Shown piece after piece: positions 24,248 through 33,758 of a DNA stretch of 64,000 nucleotides. The DNA lies in contig OZ244916.1 of NCBI GenBank assembly GCA_965221835.1, positions 806,001-870,000 on the forward strand, read 5' to 3'. The notes beneath the pieces are model-generated. The model ran no database searches, was not told where the DNA came from, and saw only the letters and a program-made list of their open reading frames with translations. The stretch's first letter is position 1. Every line of letters starts with the position of its first letter. Source of the stretch: Persebacter sp965221835. GTDB lineage: Bacteria; Pseudomonadota; Gammaproteobacteria; Tethybacterales; Persebacteraceae. Made by a program: the position numbers and the translations under genes.

Positions 24248-25933
24248 TTAAAAATGTTCGCGGTCGCCTATCAAATGCAGCCAATCGGAAAATTTATGCA
24301 GATGCGTACATAACTCATCCATCACCGAATTGGACGGATTCCCCACCAAAACACCGTGTATTCTCAATTGTTTTTCTTTCTTATGGCGACGGATAATTTC
24401 TTGAATTTGCTCTTCCGGCTCGCCGATCTCCCCGTCGGTCACTAAAAGAATATCCGCCCTCGCCCATCCCTCTTCGTCCATTTTGGATAACGCCCGATTC
24501 ATCGGGTCATTAATATCAGTGCCGCCATAAAAGGAAAGCGTCAGAAATTTGACAAATTCCGCCAGCCCCTCCTCGGTCAATTTCAATTCATGTTCAACGA
24601 CATCGCCGGGACCGCTGAAAGCGTATAAATAACACCGTCGTTTTTCGGCGTTTGCCAACCGCATCGCCTCCAAAGTCAACGCTTTAGCCGCCAGTTCGCA
24701 CGTTCCTTGCATGGAGCCGGATGTATCCAGACAACAAATAATCGGACCGCGCTCCAACTTATGCCGTTCGCCTTCAATCTCTTTTTCTTCATCCATATCC
24801 CGTTCTTCCACGATCTTTTGCGGCATTACGCCTTGCATCTGATAGGTTAATAACGCCTGTTCTGTGCGGCGCGCATGCCACAGCATTTTCAGTTTCGGAT
24901 GCCCGAGAAACGCCGCCTCCTGCGGCAACATCCGATATATGTCGTCCGACCGACGAATACCGCGCACCTCGTGCGGAGCGAAAGGCGTTGGTTTTTGCAT
25001 AATCTCTTCTGTAACCCTGCGCACTTTCTCAAATATCATTTCCGACACAGATTCTTTATCGTCCTGCGACATCTGCATACGCCCTAACGCCTGCACGACA
25101 TCCTTAAAATCGGAAATCTGCTCTATCAATTGTCGCAACTTGGCGACTTCCAGCCATCCCTGGGAACGCAAAATTCCGCGCGACAAATCGCGCCCGCGAA
25201 CGCGCAACAAATCTCCCAAATTCCCGAACACTTCGGCAAGTTCTTTCCATGCATCAACCGAATCTTTCCACTCGCGCAAAAATTCAAACAGCACGGCGGC
25301 GGATACTTCTTGTTCCGATTTTTTGGATGCCGCCGCCTGCAGTTCCCGCTTTTCCTCATCGGACAATACAACAGATTTAATTTTCTCTTTGCCGGAAGAA
25401 ACATCATCGGATTCTCCAACACCGCCCTCGCCCGCCGCGCCCTCTTTCGCGCCTTTTGTCGCGCGGAGTGCGTGTGCGGTTTTTTTATTCGCCTCTTGAA
25501 TCTCCCGAATTTTTTCTTGTTCAATCCGTTTTTTGTTCAGTGCATCGCGTTCCAGTTCTCGCAGAACGCGAACATATCCCCGACGACGTCGGTCGCTGAA
25601 ATTTTCAACAAGAGCGAAAATATCCTCCAACAGTTTGTCGGTTAATTCTTCCTGTCCTTTGCAAAAACGCGCGATGTCCAAATCGCCCAAATCCGCAAGC
25701 AACTTTTCACACAACGGAGACGGCGGCCAAAACAAATCAGACACCTGCGGCAACCGCCCCCGCAGCAGACACCGCCGCCAAAGCAACGCGCTGTCCACGC
25801 GTTCTTCCATGTCGCCAAGAGGGGCGGATATAACGGTATTCGCCAGAGCATCCGGAAATTCTGCAAACAAAGATCCCAAATACTCGTATTGCCGTTTCAG
25901 ATAGTTGCCCGATTTATTCATCGGCGGATTCAT
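24248..25933 (-). CDS. viaA: VWA-domain protein ViaA
   Basis: A 561-residue partner of the MoxR ATPase RavA. The C-terminal von Willebrand factor A domain (about 395-550) has the metal site ICCLDTSGSMQGT (DxSxS), FYGGTDINDPM supplying the Thr, and LLVTDGEIGEP supplying the Asp. The N-terminal 380 residues are helical, with a charged linker (about 150-215), as in ViaA. In E. coli the pair links to respiratory complexes and membrane stress. It overlaps the ravA 3' end by 20 bases; an alternative ATG lies at 25921. Confidence 0.85.
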   Translation of the reverse strand: MNPPMNKSGNYLKRQYEYLGSLFAEFPDALANTVISAPLGDMEERVDSALLWRRCLLRGRLPQVSDLFWPPSPLCEKLLADLGDLDIARFCKGQEELTDKLLEDIFALVENFSDRRRRGYVRVLRELERDALNKKRIEQEKIREIQEANKKTAHALRATKGAKEGAAGEGGVGESDDVSSGKEKIKSVVLSDEEKRELQAAASKKSEQEVSAAVLFEFLREWKDSVDAWKELAEVFGNLGDLLRVRGRDLSRGILRSQGWLEVAKLRQLIEQISDFKDVVQALGRMQMSQDDKESVSEMIFEKVRRVTEEIMQKPTPFAPHEVRGIRRSDDIYRMLPQEAAFLGHPKLKMLWHARRTEQALLTYQMQGVMPQKIVEERDMDEEKEIEGERHKLERGPIICCLDTSGSMQGTCELAAKALTLEAMRLANAEKRRCYLYAFSGPGDVVEHELKLTEEGLAEFVKFLTLSFYGGTDINDPMNRALSKMDEEGWARADILLVTDGEIGEPEEQIQEIIRRHKKEKQLRIHGVLVGNPSNSVMDELCTHLHKFSDWLHLIGDREHF

Positions 25934-27422
25934 CTTCCTCTTCCCGCGGAAGTTCGGCGTACGCCTTCTTCACTGTTTCCGCGCGATCAATTAATTTTTC
26001 AATTTCTTTGATGCTTTCCTGCATACGCGCGACTGCATTATCGGCAAATGCGGAATCAATCCACAAATCACCCTCAATCGTTTCTTTGAGAGAACGAACA
26101 TCTTTATCCACATCGGAACGATAGCCATTCAAAATGGATAATATCTTGTCCATCTCCGATACCCAGCCGTCAATGGTGCGGGAGATATGCCGTAAAGGTT
26201 GAAGAAGCGGAGATAATTTTTCTCTGCGTCCGGATTCCGTCTTATCCCAATCCTCCCAATAACCATTCACATTGATCTGTCCTTTTTCGTTCACGATATG
26301 TTGAAGGCGGCTCTCTGAATATCCGTAGTTCGGATCAATCTCTTCAGTAGATTTCAGATTCCGAGTCCCTTCCGGAAAAAAGTACAGCAACGGACCTTCC
26401 GAAGATGTGGATAATTTGAGCTTCTTACCGACGAACAGGAGTTCACCTTTCTCGTTCATTTGTTGCTCTTTCTTCTCTTGGCGCTTTTTAATATCTCCCT
26501 CTTTCGCGGCAATTACACTGGTAACGTGCCCGGCATCAAAAACACCGCCCGCGCGGGCGAGTTCCGTATAATGCGCGAAAATTTTCTCCCTCTCTTCGGG
26601 TTTGTTCCACAAACAAAATTGCAAAAGCCAGCAATCCCAAACGGAAACTTCCTTATTGCCGTTGCACCACGCCGCCACTTTGAGCATTCCAAAAATTTTC
26701 TTCCAACGCCGATCGGAAACGAAAATCTTCTCGTTCCGTACAAAATTGCGCATGCTTTTAAGCAAGTCCTTGACCTTGTCCGGCACCGCGACATTGGCGG
26801 CTTCCCGCCGAACGCCCTCCAATTGCTCCTTGTCAAACTTGTGCTGAATTTTAACCTCCGCATTGCGGACATCCAACAAATCCATAAACCGCTCGTCCGA
26901 CACCGGCGACACTTCCATCCGAAACAAAAACCTATCATACAATGCACCCAACTCTTCCGATTCCGGCAACTCGTTGCTGGCACCGATTGCCGACACGAGA
27001 GGCGCGTCCGCAATTTCCGTACCATTGTGAAACTTGCGTTCATTCAGCAGAGTCAAAAGGGCGTTCAATATCGCGCTGTTCGCCTTGAAAATCTCGTCGA
27101 CAAAAGCGACTGACGCTTGAGGCATAAATCCCTCGGTCTTTCTTTCATAGCGGTCGCTCTCCAGCCCCTTGATGGACAGCGGACCAAACAATTCTTCCGG
27201 CACGGAAAATTTCGTCAACAGCCGCTCAAAATACTCGCCCGTAAACGCCTTGTGAATGCGCCGCGCCACTTCGCTTTTTGCCGTCCCCGGCGGACCAACA
27301 AGCAAAATATGTTCCCCCGACAATGCGGCAAGAAGCGCGAGATTCACAGCATCCTCTCTGCCGACAAGCCCTAAAACCATCTCCTTCTGTACTTCTTTTA
27401 TTTGCTCTTTGAGTTTTGCCAT
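25914..27422 (-). CDS. ravA: MoxR-family AAA+ ATPase RavA
   Basis: A 502-residue MoxR ATPase. Walker A is LLVGPPGTAKSEVARR (about 41-52), then RFSVPEELFGPLS-type segment, Walker B FVDEIFKANSAILNAL, sensor SAIGASNELPESEEL and arginine-finger region GALYDRFLFRM, then VSDRRWKKIFGML as in RavA. The C-terminal 200 residues hold the discontinuous triple-helical/LARA-like part and a coiled coil. First gene of ravA-viaA. It should form hexamers that work with ViaA on membrane protein complexes. Confidence 0.88.
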   Translation of the reverse strand: MAKLKEQIKEVQKEMVLGLVGREDAVNLALLAALSGEHILLVGPPGTAKSEVARRIHKAFTGEYFERLLTKFSVPEELFGPLSIKGLESDRYERKTEGFMPQASVAFVDEIFKANSAILNALLTLLNERKFHNGTEIADAPLVSAIGASNELPESEELGALYDRFLFRMEVSPVSDERFMDLLDVRNAEVKIQHKFDKEQLEGVRREAANVAVPDKVKDLLKSMRNFVRNEKIFVSDRRWKKIFGMLKVAAWCNGNKEVSVWDCWLLQFCLWNKPEEREKIFAHYTELARAGGVFDAGHVTSVIAAKEGDIKKRQEKKEQQMNEKGELLFVGKKLKLSTSSEGPLLYFFPEGTRNLKSTEEIDPNYGYSESRLQHIVNEKGQINVNGYWEDWDKTESGRREKLSPLLQPLRHISRTIDGWVSEMDKILSILNGYRSDVDKDVRSLKETIEGDLWIDSAFADNAVARMQESIKEIEKLIDRAETVKKAYAELPREEEDESADE

Positions 27423-27579
27423 TTTCCCGCACCCTTTCAGTGATTAAAATAAACTCTCTAATTATAAAGTAAAGTAAAATTTGCCAAATCATATCAGTAT
27501 ATTTTCCAAACATTTTTTTCTTCACATTGCGATGGTTAAATCCGCCTTTGCAGTTATAATAACGGCGAGGAGGAATGTG

Positions 27580-28065
27580 ATGAAAATTGGCGGATTGGTG
27601 GAGGATTTTTTGTTGCCCGGCACGAGCGGGGATTTTCGGCTTTCGGACATGCGCGGGCGCGCGGTTGTTTTATTTTTTTATCCGAAAGACGATACGCCCG
27701 GTTGCACAATTGAAGGCGGAGAGTTTTCGGCGTTGGCGGGCGAATTTGCTGCCGCCGGAGCGGTTGTCTTCGGCATCTCGCGCGATTCCATTCGCGCGCA
27801 CGAAAAATTCCGCACCAAATTCGGCTATGCGCACCATCTAATTTCGGACGCCGAAGAGTTGCTTTGCGCGCGATTCGGCGTGATGAAAAACAAAACGATG
27901 TTTGGCAAACCCGCGCGTGGAATTTCGCGCAGCACATTTTTGATAGACCAAAACGGCTATCTCGTGCGCGAATGGCGCGACATTAAAAAAGTGGAAGGAC
28001 ACGCCGCCGAAGTTTTGGAAGCGGTGCGCGAACTTTCGCATCAGTTTTTGCAAACCGGAGAATAA
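27580..28065 (+). CDS. bcp: Thioredoxin-dependent peroxiredoxin Bcp
   Basis: A 161-residue peroxiredoxin of the Bcp/PrxQ class. The peroxidatic Cys is in DDTPGCTIEGGEFSAL (about residue 45). The resolving Cys usually found five residues on is replaced by Gly, so it should act as a one-Cys enzyme or use another thiol. FLIDQNGYLVREWRDIKKVEGHA is the usual C-terminal segment. The start at 27580 (MKIGGLVEDF) follows the ribosome binding site GAGGAGG, and TTATAAT lies 26 bases upstream. Confidence 0.92.
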   Translation: MKIGGLVEDFLLPGTSGDFRLSDMRGRAVVLFFYPKDDTPGCTIEGGEFSALAGEFAAAGAVVFGISRDSIRAHEKFRTKFGYAHHLISDAEELLCARFGVMKNKTMFGKPARGISRSTFLIDQNGYLVREWRDIKKVEGHAAEVLEAVRELSHQFLQTGE

Positions 28066-28067
28066 CT

Positions 28068-29555
28068 ATGCCGCAATCCATACCGATGTTAATCAACAAT
28101 CGCCTCGTCCGCAGTCGCGCCCGCGAATTTGTCGACATAACAAATCCGGCGACTCAAAAAACGCTGGCGCGCGCGCCTTTTTGCACCGCCGCCGAAATAA
28201 ATACCGCCGTGTGCGACGCGCAAATCGCGCAACGCGAATGGCGCGATACGCCCCTCCCCGCGCGAATGCGGCTGATGTTGGAATATCAAAAATTGTTAAA
28301 AGACAATCTTTTGCAACTCGCAAAAATCGTTTCCGAAGAAAACGGCAAAACTTTGGAAGACGCGAAAGGCGATGTTTTTCGCGGCATTGAAGTCGTGGAA
28401 TTCGCCTGCTCTCTGCCGACTTTGCTGATGGGCGAAACGGCGGAAAATGTCGCATCCGGCGCGGACATTATCAGTTTTCGCCAGCCGTTGGGCGTTTGCG
28501 CGGGCATTTGCCCTTTCAACTTTCCGGCGATGATTCCGCTGTGGATGTTTCCGCTCGCCGTCGCTTGCGGAAATGCGTTTGTACTAAAACCATCCGAACG
28601 CGTACCGATGACGGCGATGCGCCTCGGCGAATTATTTATAAAAGCCGGCGCGCCGAAAGGATTGTTGCAAATCGTCCACGGCGGACGCGAACAAGTGGAC
28701 GCGATTCTTTCGCATCCGGATATTCGCGCGGTATCGTTTGTCGGTTCCGTTCCTGCTGCGCGACATGTCTATCGCAAAGGTTGCGAAAATTTGAAACGCG
28801 TGCAGGCGTTGGCGGGCGCGAAAAATCACATGATCATCATGCCGGACGCGGACAAAGAACAGACGATTAATGCGCTGGTCGGTGCGAGTTGCGGCGCGGC
28901 GGGACAGCGATGTATGGCAATCAGCGCGGCGATTTTGGTCGGTGCGGCAAAACAATGGTTGCCGGACATTGCGCGCGCGATGAAAAAAATCCGCCCCGGT
29001 CATTGGCGCGACAAAAACGCGGCTTTCGGTCCGGTTATCAGTCCGGAATCTCTTGCGCGCATTAAACAACTAATTCAAGAAGGCAAACAAGACGGCGCGA
29101 AATGTTTGCTGGACGGTACGAATTGCAAAGTTCCTGATTTTCCGCGCGGCAACTGGCTCGGTCCGACTTTGTTTGCGAATGTCCGCCCGCAAATGTCCGT
29201 TTATCGCGAGGAAGTTTTCGGTCCGGTATTGTCGACAATGGAAGCGAAAAATCTGGACGAGGCGATTGCGCTGGCGAACGCGAATCCGTACGGCAACGGC
29301 GCGGCGATTTTTACCGCAAGCGGTGCGGCGGCGCGCAAATTCCAAAACCGCATAGAATCCGGACAAGTGGGAATCAATCTGCCAATTCCGGTTGCCCTGC
29401 CGTTTTTCTCGTTTACCGGATGGAAAAATTCGTTTTGCGGCGACTTGCACACCTACGGCAAACAAGGCGTTTTGTTTTATACCGAAACCAAAACCATCAC
29501 CTCCCGCTGGCACGAAAAATCCGCCCCCGCAAATATGACAATTCGGTTAAAATAA
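28068..29555 (+). CDS. mmsA: CoA-acylating methylmalonate-semialdehyde dehydrogenase
   Basis: A 495-residue aldehyde dehydrogenase that converts methylmalonate or malonate semialdehyde to propionyl- or acetyl-CoA (valine, beta-alanine and inositol catabolism). It has PLGVCAGICPFNFPAMIPLW, FVGSVPAARHVY, and the catalytic Cys in GAAGQRCMAIS, the MmsA form of the motif. PVALPFFSFTGWKNSFCGDL near the end is also MmsA-specific. It starts two bases after the bcp stop. The convergent 45-base repeat block follows. Confidence 0.93.
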   Translation: MPQSIPMLINNRLVRSRAREFVDITNPATQKTLARAPFCTAAEINTAVCDAQIAQREWRDTPLPARMRLMLEYQKLLKDNLLQLAKIVSEENGKTLEDAKGDVFRGIEVVEFACSLPTLLMGETAENVASGADIISFRQPLGVCAGICPFNFPAMIPLWMFPLAVACGNAFVLKPSERVPMTAMRLGELFIKAGAPKGLLQIVHGGREQVDAILSHPDIRAVSFVGSVPAARHVYRKGCENLKRVQALAGAKNHMIIMPDADKEQTINALVGASCGAAGQRCMAISAAILVGAAKQWLPDIARAMKKIRPGHWRDKNAAFGPVISPESLARIKQLIQEGKQDGAKCLLDGTNCKVPDFPRGNWLGPTLFANVRPQMSVYREEVFGPVLSTMEAKNLDEAIALANANPYGNGAAIFTASGAAARKFQNRIESGQVGINLPIPVALPFFSFTGWKNSFCGDLHTYGKQGVLFYTETKTITSRWHEKSAPANMTIRLK

Positions 29556-29574
29556 AATATTCCGATTTTTATCA

Positions 29575-29790
29575 GAATTGATTATTTCTCCGAAAATTAA
29601 TTTAATCCGCTTTTTGTCGGAATTGATTATTTCTCCGAAAATTAATTTAATCCAATTTTTGTCAAAATTGATTATTTCTCCGAAATTAATTTAATCCGAT
29701 TTTTATCGGAATTGATTATTTCTCCGAAAATTAATTTAATCTGATTTTTATCAAAATTGATTATTTCTCCGGAAAATTGATTTAAAAATT
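29575..29790. repeat. Five tandem 45-base AT-rich repeats
   Basis: Copies begin at 29575, 29620, 29665, 29709 and 29754, so the unit is 45 bases (one copy lost a base). The core is AATTGATTATTTCTCCGAAA followed by ATTAATTTAATCCG. The unit boundary forms a hairpin, TCCGAT-TTTT-ATCGGA, in the fourth unit and variants in the others. It lies exactly between the convergent ends of mmsA and the GT2 gene, so a bidirectional terminator is plausible. Confidence 0.9.
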
Positions 29791-29795
29791 CCCGC

Positions 29796-30596
29796 CTACG
29801 AATTATTCGCTTTCGCGGAATTCTCCGATTTGCGCGATTGCTTTCGGTGATGCAAATTGCTGCGCCATTTGCGAATTTTGTACGACAAATACGCGGCGGG
29901 ATTTTTCGGACGTTCTTCTTTCATTGTTCTTCGTTTCCATCCTAAATGTACGACCGCCGGAATTTCCAAATGCGCGGTATAAAAACCCGCGCGCTTAAAC
30001 GCGCGCGATACATCCGCCTCTTTGCCGATGGGCGATACCGGACCGATGGCGCGATAATCGGACATTCGCCGCAAGCCGGGATTGTAGCCGTAAGAAAACA
30101 AAGTTTTGTCAAGCGCGGGCGTTGCGCGAAAAAATAGTACGCCGCCTTCTTCTTCGTAAGGCACGGTGCGCAACAATTTATGTTCGTCCCGTCCGCGCAA
30201 CATCACCGCGCTGGCGCGGGGAAACTTTTGCAAAAGATAAGCGGATTCGCGAATAAATCCGCCGCGAAAAAACAACCAATCGTCTTCGCAATGAAATATC
30301 AGCGGCGTTTTTACTCGCGCATAGCCCGCATCTATCGCCGCCGCCTGTCTTGCGTGCGCCCGTCCCCAAAGCGCGATTGTATTGCGGGCGATTTCGGGCG
30401 GGCGGATGACAAACTCAAACGGATAATCCAATCCCGCCAAAGCAGCGCGCACTTTTTCATCGCCCGAATCTTCCACGACAATAAACTGCCGCGGACGAAC
30501 ATCGGCGAATCGCAAAAACGATTCCACCGTCCGCCGCAACAAATCAAACCGCCCGCAACTCGTCAACACGACGGCGTATTCAATATTTGCGATCAT
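29796..30596 (-). CDS. Family 2 glycosyltransferase
   Basis: A 266-residue GT-A fold enzyme: EYAVVLTSCGRFDLLRRTVE at the nucleotide-binding start, FIVVEDSGD, then the metal-binding acidic motif FHCEDDWLFF (about residue 110). It is cytoplasmic, with a basic C-terminus that could bind the membrane. Its start overlaps the GT32 gene stop by four bases. Last gene of the minus-strand glycan locus. Donor and acceptor cannot be predicted. Confidence 0.85.
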   Translation of the reverse strand: MIANIEYAVVLTSCGRFDLLRRTVESFLRFADVRPRQFIVVEDSGDEKVRAALAGLDYPFEFVIRPPEIARNTIALWGRAHARQAAAIDAGYARVKTPLIFHCEDDWLFFRGGFIRESAYLLQKFPRASAVMLRGRDEHKLLRTVPYEEEGGVLFFRATPALDKTLFSYGYNPGLRRMSDYRAIGPVSPIGKEADVSRAFKRAGFYTAHLEIPAVVHLGWKRRTMKEERPKNPAAYLSYKIRKWRSNLHHRKQSRKSENSAKANNS

Positions 30597-31438
30597 TTTT
30601 TATCTTGCAGTTCGGGCAGATAGCGGCGTTTTAACACTTCATATAGCGAATTCGGATGATAATCGCCGTCCGTGCCGCATCCGCCGGTCGTCCAACAGGA
30701 GCGATATAAATGAATGCCGAAAGATGATTCCAAAATCGGCGTCAACATCTTCCGCCGATGCAAACTGTCATCCATCATTTGCGGATACAAATCGTAATGA
30801 ATCGGGTCAAAATACCATTGCGGGGCGGCATGCGCTTGCAAGCCGTAATGATTAACGGCAGCGGTAAATCCCGGCGGTCCGCCGACATATCCCCGTTTTT
30901 GACTGATATGGGGATTGCGCCAAAATTGCATAAACTTTAAGATTTTCCGGGTTTTTCTTCTTCCTTTGTCCCACGGCATCAGGCGGGTCGGGGACGCGCA
31001 AGATTCGGTCATTTCCGCCGCCAAAAAATGCCCTTTCGGAAACTTCATTACATGCGCCTGAAATAACAACGCCGTTTCCGTCCCAAAAACTATCTCCCGC
31101 GAAAAATCAAACGGACGCAGACAAACCACATCCATATCCATATACCAGCCGCCGCATTGCCGCATCAATTCCCACCGAAACCAATCGGCAAAAAGCGCCA
31201 TCGTGTTGGCGTTGCGATAAACGCGCATTTTACTTTTCGGCAAAATCTCGTTGCCGTCCCGCACAATCACTTTGCCGGGGGCGGTATCGGCGGGAACATT
31301 CGGCAAATCGGCGTAAGTCCACAGATGAAAATCATGCCCGTGCGCACAAAACGAATAAATGCAAAGCCGCTCCATATTAGAAAGCGTTTCGCCCTCATAA
31401 CAGCCCCACAATCCGTTAATAATTTTGTTGTCGGTCAT
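30593..31438 (-). CDS. GT32-type glycosyltransferase (first)
   Basis: A 281-residue sugar transferase with the DXD motif in CGGWYMDMDVVCLRPF (about residue 100) and the family opening IINGLWGCYEGETLSNMERL. HDFHLWTYADLPNVP matches the Gly_transf_sug (GT32) fold. It is a clear paralogue of the protein at 34669-35505 (same NKIINGLW start, SFCAxGHDFHLW, RRYLPEL end). A ribosome binding site AGGAG lies just upstream. It probably adds a sugar to a surface glycan. Confidence 0.85.
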   Translation of the reverse strand: MTDNKIINGLWGCYEGETLSNMERLCIYSFCAHGHDFHLWTYADLPNVPADTAPGKVIVRDGNEILPKSKMRVYRNANTMALFADWFRWELMRQCGGWYMDMDVVCLRPFDFSREIVFGTETALLFQAHVMKFPKGHFLAAEMTESCASPTRLMPWDKGRRKTRKILKFMQFWRNPHISQKRGYVGGPPGFTAAVNHYGLQAHAAPQWYFDPIHYDLYPQMMDDSLHRRKMLTPILESSFGIHLYRSCWTTGGCGTDGDYHPNSLYEVLKRRYLPELQDKK

Positions 31439-31503
31439 AAAATCTCCTTTTCGCCGAAATTATACCACCAAAGAAAACGGATTTTTTTCGGTAGTTTGCC
31501 GCC

Positions 31504-31533
31504 CGCCGTCCGCAGTTTGCCGCGATAATCGCC
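31504..31533 (-). repeat. Possible short copy of the pyruvyl transferase 3' end
   Basis: CCGCAGTTTG and CCGCGATAATCGCCG at 31509-31533 reproduce 33779-33814 at the end of the pyruvyl transferase gene, minus about nine bases. It sits on the far side of the DUF3782-like array, so array plus copy resembles the flank duplications seen elsewhere in the window. The match is short and in GC-rich sequence. The remainder of 31439-31610 shows no gene. Confidence 0.4.
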
Positions 31534-31610
31534 GGTGTTTTTGCAAAAGAAAAGCGGCGGACGAAATTTAATCGCCCGCCGCCGTTGTCAGATGACAACC
31601 GCCCCGCCGC

Positions 31611-32258
31611 CTACTTCGCGGATACGACGGGACGCGCGCCTTTGGCGTTCTCCGCAAAAATCTTTTTGTTCTTCAAACGAAGAATAATCAAACCGCGCCG
31701 CTTCGCTTCCGCCGCCGCCGCATCCGTAATCAAATCCCCGCCAATCATCCCCAGCACCTTGCGATTTTTCGCAATATCCGGAAAAAGACCCGCAAAAAGC
31801 GGCAACTTGTCTCGCGAAAAACGCACAACATCCCACTTTCCCAACTTGTGCTTAATCTCGCCCACCGCGACAATACGACCATTTTGCGCGGCAATATCTA
31901 CTTCGTACTTATCGCGCCGAAGACGATGCTCCACTTTGTGCAACGAAATATCCCCGATGCGCTTTTCATCGCGCAACGCAGCAACAAACTCCTCCTCCAA
32001 CGCCTCGCCGTAGTTGTCAGTAAAACCGCCAATCTGCGAAGCAATATTATCCATCCGCCGCTGCCACGCCGCATCGCTTTTCGCGCGTTCCGCCTCACGT
32101 TCTGCCTCGCGTTGCGCGCGTTCTGCCTCGCGTTTTGCGCGTTCCGCCTCGCGTTTTGCGCGTTCTGCCTCGCGTTCTGCCGCTTCTGCGCGGCGTGATT
32201 CGGCGATTGCGTCCAATGTCGCCCAAACTTTCTTCATCTCTTTGTCAAAATTATGCAT
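31611..32258 (-). CDS. DUF3782-like coiled-coil nuclease-fold protein, copy A
   Basis: A 215-residue protein in three parts: an N-terminal helix (MHNFDKEMKKVWATLDAIAE), a charged coiled coil built from EAERAKR-type repeats (about 23-60), and a C-terminal PD-(D/E)XK-like domain. The last contains YEVDIAAQNGRIVAVGEIKH, a D-x(n)-E-x-K core. The C-terminal 150 residues are the same in all three tandem copies. DUF3782-type proteins are thought to be nuclease-like, but their function is unknown. The 69-base upstream spacer carries the repeated promoter-like sequence. Confidence 0.85.
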   Translation of the reverse strand: MHNFDKEMKKVWATLDAIAESRRAEAAEREAERAKREAERAKREAERAQREAEREAERAKSDAAWQRRMDNIASQIGGFTDNYGEALEEEFVAALRDEKRIGDISLHKVEHRLRRDKYEVDIAAQNGRIVAVGEIKHKLGKWDVVRFSRDKLPLFAGLFPDIAKNRKVLGMIGGDLITDAAAAEAKRRGLIILRLKNKKIFAENAKGARPVVSAK

Positions 32259-32327
32259 AAAAATATTGTATCATATTTTTGCCGCCGCCGCCCCCGTATT
32301 GGGTTTGCGGCGATTCCGCCCCGCCGC

Positions 32328-33083
32328 CTACTTCGCGGATACGACGGGGCGCGCGCCTTTGGCGTTCTCCGCAAAAATCTTTTTGTTCTTCAAACGAAGA
32401 ATAATCAAACCGCGCCGCTTCGCTTCCGCCGCCGCCGCATCCGTAATCAAATCCCCGCCAATCATCCCCAGCACCTTACGATTTTTCGCAATATCCGGAA
32501 AAAGACCCGCAAAAAGCGGCAACTTGTCTCGCGAAAAACGCACAACATCCCACTTTCCCAACTTGTGCTTAATCTCGCCCACCGCGACAATACGACCATT
32601 TTGCGCGGCAATATCTACTTCGTACTTATCGCGCCGAAGACGATGCTCCACTTTGTGCAACGAAATATCCCCGATGCGCTTTTCATCGCGCAACGCAGCA
32701 ACAAACTCCTCCTCCAACGCCTCGCCGTAGTTGTCAGTAAAACCGCCAATCTGCGAAGCAATATTATCCATCCGCCGCTGCCACGCCGCATCACTTTTCG
32801 CGCGTTCCGCCTCACGTTCTGCCTCGCGTTGCGCGCGTTCTGCCTCGCGTTGCGCCGCTTCTGCCTCGCGTTTTGCGCGTTCTGCCTCGCGTTCTGCCGC
32901 TTCTTTTGCGCGTTCCGCCTCGCGTTTTGCGCGTTCCGCCTCGCGTTCTGCCGCTTCTTTTGCGCGTTCCGCCTCGCGTTTTGCGCGTTCCGCCTCGCGT
33001 TCTGCCGCTTCTGCGCGGCGTGATTCGGCGATTGCGTCCAATGTCGCCCAAACTTTCTTCATCTCTTTGTCAAAATTATGCAT
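32328..33083 (-). CDS. DUF3782-like coiled-coil nuclease-fold protein, copy B
   Basis: A 251-residue version of copy A. The N-terminal helix and nuclease-like domain are unchanged, but the coiled coil is about 36 residues longer because an 18-residue block (EAAEREAERAKREAERAK) occurs two to three times. The core YEVDIAAQNGRIVAVGEIKH is intact. Spacing to copies A and C is 69 bases on each side, with the same spacer sequence. The three copies must have arisen by recent tandem duplication followed by slippage in the repeat. Confidence 0.85.
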   Translation of the reverse strand: MHNFDKEMKKVWATLDAIAESRRAEAAEREAERAKREAERAKEAAEREAERAKREAERAKEAAEREAERAKREAEAAQREAERAQREAEREAERAKSDAAWQRRMDNIASQIGGFTDNYGEALEEEFVAALRDEKRIGDISLHKVEHRLRRDKYEVDIAAQNGRIVAVGEIKHKLGKWDVVRFSRDKLPLFAGLFPDIAKNRKVLGMIGGDLITDAAAAEAKRRGLIILRLKNKKIFAENAKGARPVVSAK

Positions 33084-33152
33084 AAAAATATTGTATCATA
33101 TTTTTGCCGCCGCCGCCCCCGTATTGGGTTTGCGGCGATTCCGCCCCGCCGC

Positions 33153-33746
33153 CTACTTCGCGGATACGACGGGGCGCGCGCCTTTGGCGTTCTCCGCAAA
33201 AATCTTTTTGTTCTTCAAACGAAGAATAATCAAACCGCGCCGCTTCGCTTCCGCCGCCGCCGCATCCGTAATCAAATCCCCGCCAATCATCCCCAGCACC
33301 TTACGATTTTTCGCAATATCCGGAAAAAGACCCGCAAAAAGCGGCAACTTGTCTCGCGAAAAACGCACAACATCCCACTTTCCCAACTTGTGCTTAATCT
33401 CGCCCACCGCGACAATACGACCATTTTGCGCGGCAATATCTACTTCGTACTTATCGCGCCGAAGACGATGCTCCACTTTGTGCAACGAAATATCCCCGAT
33501 GCGCTTTTCATCGCGCAACGCAGCAACAAACTCCTCCTCCAACGCCTCGCCGTAGTTGTCAGTAAAACCGCCAATCTGCGAAGCAATATTATCCATCCGC
33601 CGCTGCCACGCCGCATCACTTTTCGCGCGTTCCGCCTCACGTTCTGCCTCGCGTTGCGCGCGTTCTGCCGCTTCTGCGCGGCGTGATTCGGCGATTGCGT
33701 CCAATGTCGCCCAAACTTTCTTCATCTCTTTGTCAAAATTATGCAT
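33153..33746 (-). CDS. DUF3782-like coiled-coil nuclease-fold protein, copy C
   Basis: A 197-residue version with the shortest coiled coil (about 18 residues fewer than copy A). The remainder is near-identical to copies A and B, including EVDIAAQNGRIVAVGEIKH. It is the array member next to the pyruvyl transferase gene, starting 12 bases after that gene's stop. ATACAAT, a -10-like sequence within the repeated spacer, lies before each copy's ATG. Confidence 0.85.
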   Translation of the reverse strand: MHNFDKEMKKVWATLDAIAESRRAEAAERAQREAEREAERAKSDAAWQRRMDNIASQIGGFTDNYGEALEEEFVAALRDEKRIGDISLHKVEHRLRRDKYEVDIAAQNGRIVAVGEIKHKLGKWDVVRFSRDKLPLFAGLFPDIAKNRKVLGMIGGDLITDAAAAEAKRRGLIILRLKNKKIFAENAKGARPVVSAK

Positions 33747-33758
33747 AAAAATATTGTA

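Noticed and set aside
29575..29790. CRISPR array
   Set aside because: The 45-base units are directly adjacent and lack variable spacers.
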